Assembly: GCF_020179425.1 (NCBI RefSeq)
Contig: NZ_JAILYM010000003.1
Coordinates: 517,996-581,995, forward strand
Length of the DNA stretch: 64,000 nucleotides
Reading direction: 5' to 3'
Source of the DNA: Novosphingobium percolationis
GTDB taxonomy: Bacteria > Pseudomonadota > Alphaproteobacteria > Sphingomonadales > Sphingomonadaceae
The position numbers were made by a program, and so were the translations under genes. Shown piece by piece: positions 63,877-64,000 of the stretch; position 1 is the stretch's first letter; each line of letters begins with the position of its first letter. A model generated the notes under the pieces. That model was given only the letters and a program-made list of their open reading frames with translations. It was not told the origin of the DNA and made no database searches.

Positions 63877-64000
63877 GAGCGTTTTTCGACCGTTTTGAAT
63901 CGCGAGGGAATTCCCGTCGGATGTGATTTCTGATTCAGAATCCGTGCTGGTGAAGGAGGCCGGCATGGATGGCTCACACCCTTTCGATGGATTTGCGTTC
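63877..64000 (+). mobile_element. Left end of an IS630-family insertion sequence (partial)
   Basis: Homology to the phosphate transporter stops at a TA dinucleotide, the target of IS630-family elements, and is followed by GAGCGTTTTTCGACCG and then a frame beginning like an IS630 transposase. The element runs past the window end, so its right end and the second TA cannot be checked. Confidence 0.65.
63969..64000 (+). CDS. IS630-family transposase, N-terminal fragment
   Basis: The last 32 bases encode MAHTLSMDLR, the characteristic start of IS630-family transposases (consensus like MAxxxSxDLRxRVV). GAAGGAGG lies upstream. Only ten residues are visible; the rest lies beyond the window. An overlapping frame from ATG 63965 shows no homology. 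Confidence 0.6.
   Translation, partial: MAHTLSMDLR

Overview
The window looks like chromosomal DNA of an alphaproteobacterium of the order Sphingomonadales, probably Novosphingobium or a close relative. The evidence is high GC with GC-rich third positions, the sphingomonad-type set of hypothetical proteins, AddAB instead of RecBCD, a DivL-type tyrosine 'kinase', and conserved alphaproteobacterial neighbourhoods (grxC–nitrilase–DUF1178; divL–tsaE–amgK–murU–addB–addA–trxA). The genus is an inference; no rRNA is present.

Positions 1–20850 are mostly housekeeping and small exported proteins: N-formylglutamate amidohydrolase, a SapC-family protein, a GlcD-type FAD oxidoreductase, an RhlE-like DEAD-box helicase, a hot-dog protein, UvrD/PcrA helicase, an MFS transporter, rsmD and rluB, a Crp/Fnr regulator, a periplasmic GH13 enzyme, an ABC-F ATPase, and hsp20 behind a probable ROSE RNA thermometer. 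Then come the grxC–nitrilase–DUF1178 cluster and tRNA-Arg(CCU). Just downstream of the tRNA is a decayed serine recombinase, the only trace of an old integrated element. From 21400 to 28700 there are a TetR/phosphotransferase divergent pair, ftsB, a phospholipase-D family enzyme, folE plus a thioesterase, a TorF-like porin and a Prx5-type peroxiredoxin.

Positions 28700–41900 hold ahcY, preceded by a near-perfect 9+4+9 palindrome (candidate SahR-type operator), then a tightly overlapping operon: divL (phospho-acceptor His replaced by Tyr568), tsaE, amgK and murU (cell-wall sugar recycling), addB and addA (double-strand break repair) and trxA. A pair of inverted REP-like palindromes separates it from the opposing operon argJ–gst–inositol-monophosphatase. 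An acyltransferase, a small secreted protein and secA follow.

Positions 49000–62800 hold the most striking system: a translationally coupled three-gene operon encoding a TpsB/FhaC-type outer-membrane transporter, a 2958-residue TpsA-like exoprotein of Gly/Ala-rich beta repeats, and an exported 1020-residue TPR–CHAT (caspase-like) protein with an intact His/Cys dyad. I infer a two-partner secretion system with its own dedicated protease.

The right edge (62800–64000) is accessory. An AT-rich island carries a strong candidate promoter for an orphan 103-residue protein. A 176-bp hairpin element (MITE) is inserted in a CTAG that served as the stop codon of two converging genes. The 3' part of a PiT phosphate-permease gene is broken by an IS630-family insertion that runs off the window.
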